Shown in pieces: positions 61,203-64,000 of a stretch of 64,000 nucleotides of DNA. The stretch comes from Conchocele bisecta. Lineage: Eukaryota > Mollusca > Bivalvia > Lucinida > Thyasiridae. Both the position numbers and the translations under genes were made by a program. The stretch covers positions 24,741,919 to 24,805,918 of the forward strand of contig CM055279.1 of assembly GCA_029237695.1 (NCBI GenBank), in the 5' to 3' direction. The notes under the pieces are model-generated. The model was not told where the DNA came from. It worked only from the letters and a program-made list of their open reading frames with translations, and searched no databases. Numbering within the stretch: the stretch's first letter is position 1; every line of letters begins with the position of its first letter.

Positions 61203-61675
61203 AATTTTATGTCAGACGTAAATGTCCACACTGTTATCAGGGGCGATAACCGTGTTTCCTTAAAATATTAACAGACATTACTATTTATTCTCTGTATTTA
61301 TGTTTTGATGTGCAATGATCATACTTTATAATCTGTCGAAAATCTTATTTTTTCAGGTCACGCATTTCATTAGTATAAAATAAAAAAATATCACGCCTCA
61401 TTTGCAAGTGAAAATAGCCTGATACCACCGCGAGTCACTATCAGCAAAATGCATATTACTAAATGATTATATCTGTATAACGGGCACTCGTAATTTTAGC
61501 ACTGATGGAATAGTGACACAATTATACACTTATTTAAATTCTGTAAAGAACACTTTGTGCCTATTGAGTGGGCATGTGTACACCTTTAATTGAAACAGTA
61601 GATGTGACAGTAAGCGATGGAACATAGATCTACACGCCACTCCCCGCCTGGGCCATAGACCCGTGACATAGAATT

Positions 61676-61747
61676 CACAGTGGAACCTTTCAAATTAAAC
61701 ACACAAACGTTTGTATGGGATCCAGTTCAGAGAGCTTCCACGGTACA
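61676..61747. repeat. Shortened D-like element
   Basis: ACAGTGGAACCTTTCAAATT and GAGAGCTTCCACGGTAC are D-type tips with little left between them. The 95-codon frame starting here is therefore not taken as a gene. Confidence 0.4.
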
Positions 61748-62026
61748 AAGGTTCAATGACAATGTCAATGTAATGAGGGATCGTAGCCAGTTATCTCCCG
61801 TTGAATTTATTTACATAAATCCGGTCCAAAGTGTGCAATTTATGGCCTTATTGCTTGTAAAAAGGGGCGAATGTGGCATTATTTGTTATGAAGAGGAGCA
61901 AGTAGAGAGTTCGAACACTGTTGATCCAGATCATCATGATCATCCTACATATCTGCTCAATCAATGACTTTGAAGTATGAAACGTTTTAGGGGGGAAAAT
62001 CCTATTTTCTTCATTTCATCTCGAAA
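61748..62026. other. No gene recognised
   Basis: Unique AT-rich DNA with a GATCATCATGATCATC run near 61930. Confidence 0.4.
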
Positions 62027-62095
62027 GTATATGTTGTTACCACTCATTTGAACCGCCTCGACGAGACGGTTCAAATGAGTGGTAACAACATATAC
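62027..62095. repeat. J-family hairpin, copy 2
   Basis: GTATATGTTGTTACCACTCA then TTTGAACCG pairs perfectly with CGGTTCAAATGAGTGGTAAC then AACATATAC; loop CCTCGACGAGA. Confidence 0.85.
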
Positions 62096-62204
62096 ATGTA
62101 TGGAGAAATAAACAAAAGAGTGAGATTTTTCCAATAAAAATTATTGTATTCTTAGACTGAAATGGGTTAATGGGTATGGTTACATTATCTAGTTTATCGC
62201 TTTA

Positions 62205-62516
62205 GTAGCCATTTGCCTATTTCATCAACATTGCAAAGTATACTTTTCTAGCAAAGTATACTTTGAGGGAGACATTTTCAATTTTTATGATAAATTTATT
62301 AATTTTTATTATACTGAATGTATTACATTATCACAGCCATTTTGGCTGTGATAATGTAATAAATTCAGTATAATAATTATGTATGCTTTTAATCATCAAA
62401 TATATGCAATCGTTAGTTCTATATGAAATAATACATTTCAGGGGAAAAAATGATTACTCCCTCAAAGTATACTTTGCTAGAAAAGTATACTTTGCAATGT
62501 TGGTGAAATCGGCTAC
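62205..62516. mobile_element. B-family MITE
   Basis: GTAGCCATTTGCCTATTTCA (an 8-bp slip in the tip) to GGTGAAATCGGCTAC. The central palindrome CACAGCCATTTTGGCTGTG is complete. Confidence 0.8.
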
Positions 62517-63091
62517 TGATCCGGGACTGCATTATTTGCCAGATTCATATTTTCAGGTGTGCAGTGTGCAGTCTGGTCTGTGTCTACTCTGTTCGCAATA
62601 TAAATTGCTGTATTCGGTGTTCAGTAAGAAACAAACGCTGAAATACCACATAGGACTGGATCTCTATAAATAGATTTACAAAAGTGAAATAACTGCTACA
62701 TCCGTTATATCACACGTTTCAATATGACGTTTATGGCTATTATGAATACATGGATACAAGATTACTCAGAGAATATTGGCTAGACGATTGATCTTCCAGG
62801 CCAGTTTTCATTAATTTCCGTAACAAAACTCATAAGCATTTACAAACAATTCGGAGCGCATGTGGAATTCCCTGAAATCGCCGCATATAGACCAGTCTTA
62901 TAAATAGGTTACCGGACTTTGAAAATAAAGAGTAACTTCCCTTATGACTACTTCCTGTGCATCATTTCAGTTCGAATAGAGCTGATGATGCCCCGTCGGT
63001 AGTTCTAATTGAAGGTACTCCGAGTTTCGGTAATTTAATCGTAAGTTCGGCAACTTTTCTATACGACTGGTCTGTAATTGGTACTATTGTC
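62517..63091. other. M-core scrap, then unique DNA before a candidate first exon
   Basis: CAGTGTGCAGTCTGGTCTGT near 62563 is an M-core fragment. The rest (62640-63091) is repeat-free. It could be promoter or 5' UTR for the ATG at 63092, or for a gene read the other way. Confidence 0.35.
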
Positions 63092-63145
63092 ATGGAGACG
63101 AGCATTTCAGACAGCGAATCAGAACTGAGCGGAAGTCAATTCACG
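63092..63145 (+). CDS. Candidate first coding exon, acidic serine-rich N-terminus
   Basis: ATG in good context (TGTCATGGAG) opens 18 codons, METSISDSESELSGSQFT, then ACG|GTAACG, a possible donor; without splicing a stop follows two codons later. S/D/E-rich leaders are common for nuclear proteins. The same frame is open upstream from 62957, so this could be part of a longer exon. Product unknown; evidence is limited to start context, composition and donor. Confidence 0.3.
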
Positions 63146-63162
63146 GTAACGTAAAAACAAAC

Positions 63163-63174
63163 AAAGATGGCGGC
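63163..63174 (+). promoter_or_regulatory. YY1-type site
   Basis: AAAGATGGCGGC matches the YY1 consensus AANATGGCGGC, which in animals often sits just downstream of transcription starts. Here it lies about 20 bp beyond the candidate donor; a four-codon mini-frame starts within it. Confidence 0.35.
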
Positions 63175-63339
63175 GCTTTGACAAATTAACAACGATTGAT
63201 GACAAACAATAATTTCCTGTCTCCCAATCCACCGACTTCCGATTAAGAATGATTTTCCAATCATCGAGATAGGGTCCATAAAAAAGTGATAGAAGACAAA
63301 CATGATTGTAAACATGATAAACAAAGGTCATCATGATCG

Positions 63340-63701
63340 ACAAAAGACAGTCCGGCAGCGCCCGCTGAACTTCGGTAGCGCGTACTCAACTTTTACCCCA
63401 GTATTAGAAATCCGCCAGCACTGGCTGAACTTGTACCCAGTCCTAAGAGTCCGTCAGATTTTCTTTTATGAAGCCCTTACCCATATTCCAAACAGTTCCT
63501 TGACACGTGACGTGTCCCCAACGGTCAGCCAGAACGCACATAACTTATACCCCAGTCCCATCAATCCACTAGAACTAGCTTCATTATTAACCCTGTTCCA
63601 AACAGTCCGGTGGCATTGTATGGACTTTGATCCCAGTCCTAGCAGTCAGAAATTGCTGAATGTTAACCACGTTCCAAACAGTCCGACACTTACTGAAACC
63701 T
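63340..63701 (+). repeat. Degenerate tandem repeat (CCCAGTCCTA / TTCCAAACAGTCCG)
   Basis: Words CCCAGTCCTA or CCCAGTATTA at 63399, 63436, 63549 and 63632, and TTCCAAACAGTCCG-like words at 63487, 63596 and 63672, with GCTGAAC/GCTGAAT near several. Spacing is irregular (about 75-115 bp). The 153-codon frame over it shows no domain. Confidence 0.4.
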
Positions 63702-63810
63702 GTAGCCGATTTCATCAAAATTGCAAAGTATACTTATCTTGCAAAGTATACTTCCTGTCATAAGTTATACTTCCTGTCATAATGCTCCGATTGGAGCGTG
63801 CACAGTATCG

Positions 63811-63841
<31 letters not shown>

Positions 63842-63957
63842 CTTTGAGGGAGTAATCATTTATTATTTTCCCGAAATGCATTATGTCATATAGAACTAAC
63901 GACTGCATATAGTTGATGATTAAAAGTATGCAGAATTAGTATACTGAATTTATTACA
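63702..63957. mobile_element. B-family MITE, left half, interrupted
   Basis: GTAGCCGATTTCATCAAAAT and TGCAAAGTATACTTATCTTG, then about 95 bp of foreign DNA (a TATACTTCCTGTCATAA pair and a GATAGATAGATAGATA run), then TTTGAGGGAGTAATCATTTA onward to TTATTACA. The right half is replaced by a K element. Confidence 0.7.
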
Positions 63958-63961
63958 TTAA

Positions 63962-64000
63962 AGGTACATGCCCACGCAGTAGGCACAAAATGTTCTTTAT
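63962..64000 (+). mobile_element. K-family left end, running off the window
   Basis: TTAA|AGGTACATGCCCACGCAG then TAGGCACAAAATGTTCTTTA. Inserted in the centre of a B element; continues past base 64000. Confidence 0.65.

Larger units (their letters stand above)
60048..61585. mobile_element. K element: TTAA-flanked, 1.54 kb
   Basis: AGGTACATGCCCACTCAGTA at the left and GAGTGGGCATGTGTACACCT at the right are inverted ends, each directly bordered by TTAA (60044-60047, 61586-61589). Two more K ends (10305-10353, 63962 on) also border TTAA, so TTAA is a real target. TTAA duplication is known for piggyBac and Kolobok. Ends agree for only about 20 bp, and the two could belong to separate insertions. 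The interior holds a promoter-like block, a small ORF and a hairpin. Confidence 0.5.

Noticed and set aside
61680..61967. 95-codon frame MEPFKLNTQTFVWDPVQRAS
   Set aside because: Starts at a GTG inside a D-like terminal repeat; no domain and no splice or promoter support.
63302..63763. 153-codon frame
   Set aside because: It lies over a degenerate tandem repeat and runs into a B element.

Overview
This is a stretch of eukaryotic nuclear DNA, most likely from a bivalve mollusc. The evidence is an AT-rich background, no long open frames on either strand, exon-like pieces ending in GT splice donors, and a very dense load of small inverted-repeat DNA transposons (MITEs), hairpins and minisatellites. 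The recurring core built on CAGTCTGATCAGGATCT, GGCGGCCATCTTG stretches and hAT/pogo/Tc1-type ends are patterns I associate with bivalve genomes. That is recollection, not a database result. I see no rRNA, tRNA gene, CRISPR array, operon or virus.

Protein-coding content is sparse. The best gene is a first coding exon on the minus strand (10450-10533): a start codon, a 19-residue signal peptide and a CAG|GTAAGG donor. The rest of that gene should lie to its left, but I could not place further exons. Weaker candidates are an ankyrin-like exon (46608-46879), a short first exon next to a YY1-type site (63092-63145), an exon-like frame in a duplicated block (6268-6508), and a small ORF behind CCAAT and TATA boxes inside a TTAA-flanked element (60048-61585). 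Two transposase remnants are recognisable: the frameshifted C-terminus of a Tc1-type DDE transposase (25681-25915) and the tail of a mariner-type transposase (7592-7741, minus).

Repeat families, labelled here for cross-reference: A (hAT-like, GGGGCCCGTTTCAC ends); B (TA-flanked GTAGCC...GGCTAC); C (100-bp hairpin, CAGTGGGGTCAGCG); D (pogo-like CAGTGGAACCTCTC); F, J (hairpins); G and H (two hairpin families with related cores); I (0.6 kb); K (TTAA-flanked, AGGTACATGCCCAC); L (0.3 kb); M (TGTGGCTGTGAC ends); N (hAT-like CAGGCCCGTACGCAG, carrying P); P (TTAACCC ends); Q (GGCGGCCATCTTG segments); R (CAAGGTG ends, 5-bp target duplications); S (CATGTGATNNTGTACCTAAG ends); T (CTGTCTGTT ends); V (hAT-like GGGCCCGGTTGCTCAAA); W (GGTCAAAACGGCCC subterminal repeats); AATT-1, -2 and -3 (arrays of about 20-bp palindromic units); FB (a 4-kb foldback element).

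Layout: 1-10.3 kb is a mosaic of S, L, M, A, C, AATT-1, T, D, F and B elements, a 0.8-kb segmental duplication and a 66-bp tandem array. 10.4-11.4 kb holds the signal-peptide exon and its putative promoter. 11.4-20.5 kb holds B, A, V, AATT-2, M, N and T elements and a CRE-CCAAT-TATA cluster. 20.5-25.1 kb holds quiet DNA, B, Q and the W element. 25.1-34.3 kb holds the Tc1 relic, a triple A array, a SINE-like repeat, I, B, N, L and G. 34.6-41.9 kb holds tandem duplications, three R elements, a TE-free island, solo P, C, G, AATT-3 and H. 42-54 kb is repeat-poorer, with Q arrays, an M with A nested in it, the ankyrin-like exon and a 121-bp tandem array. 54.5-58.5 kb is the foldback element. 58.6-64 kb holds D, C, L, H, K, J, B and the second candidate first exon. 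Nesting gives an order of events: P entered N before N spread; A entered M and L; a hairpin entered Tc1; K entered B.
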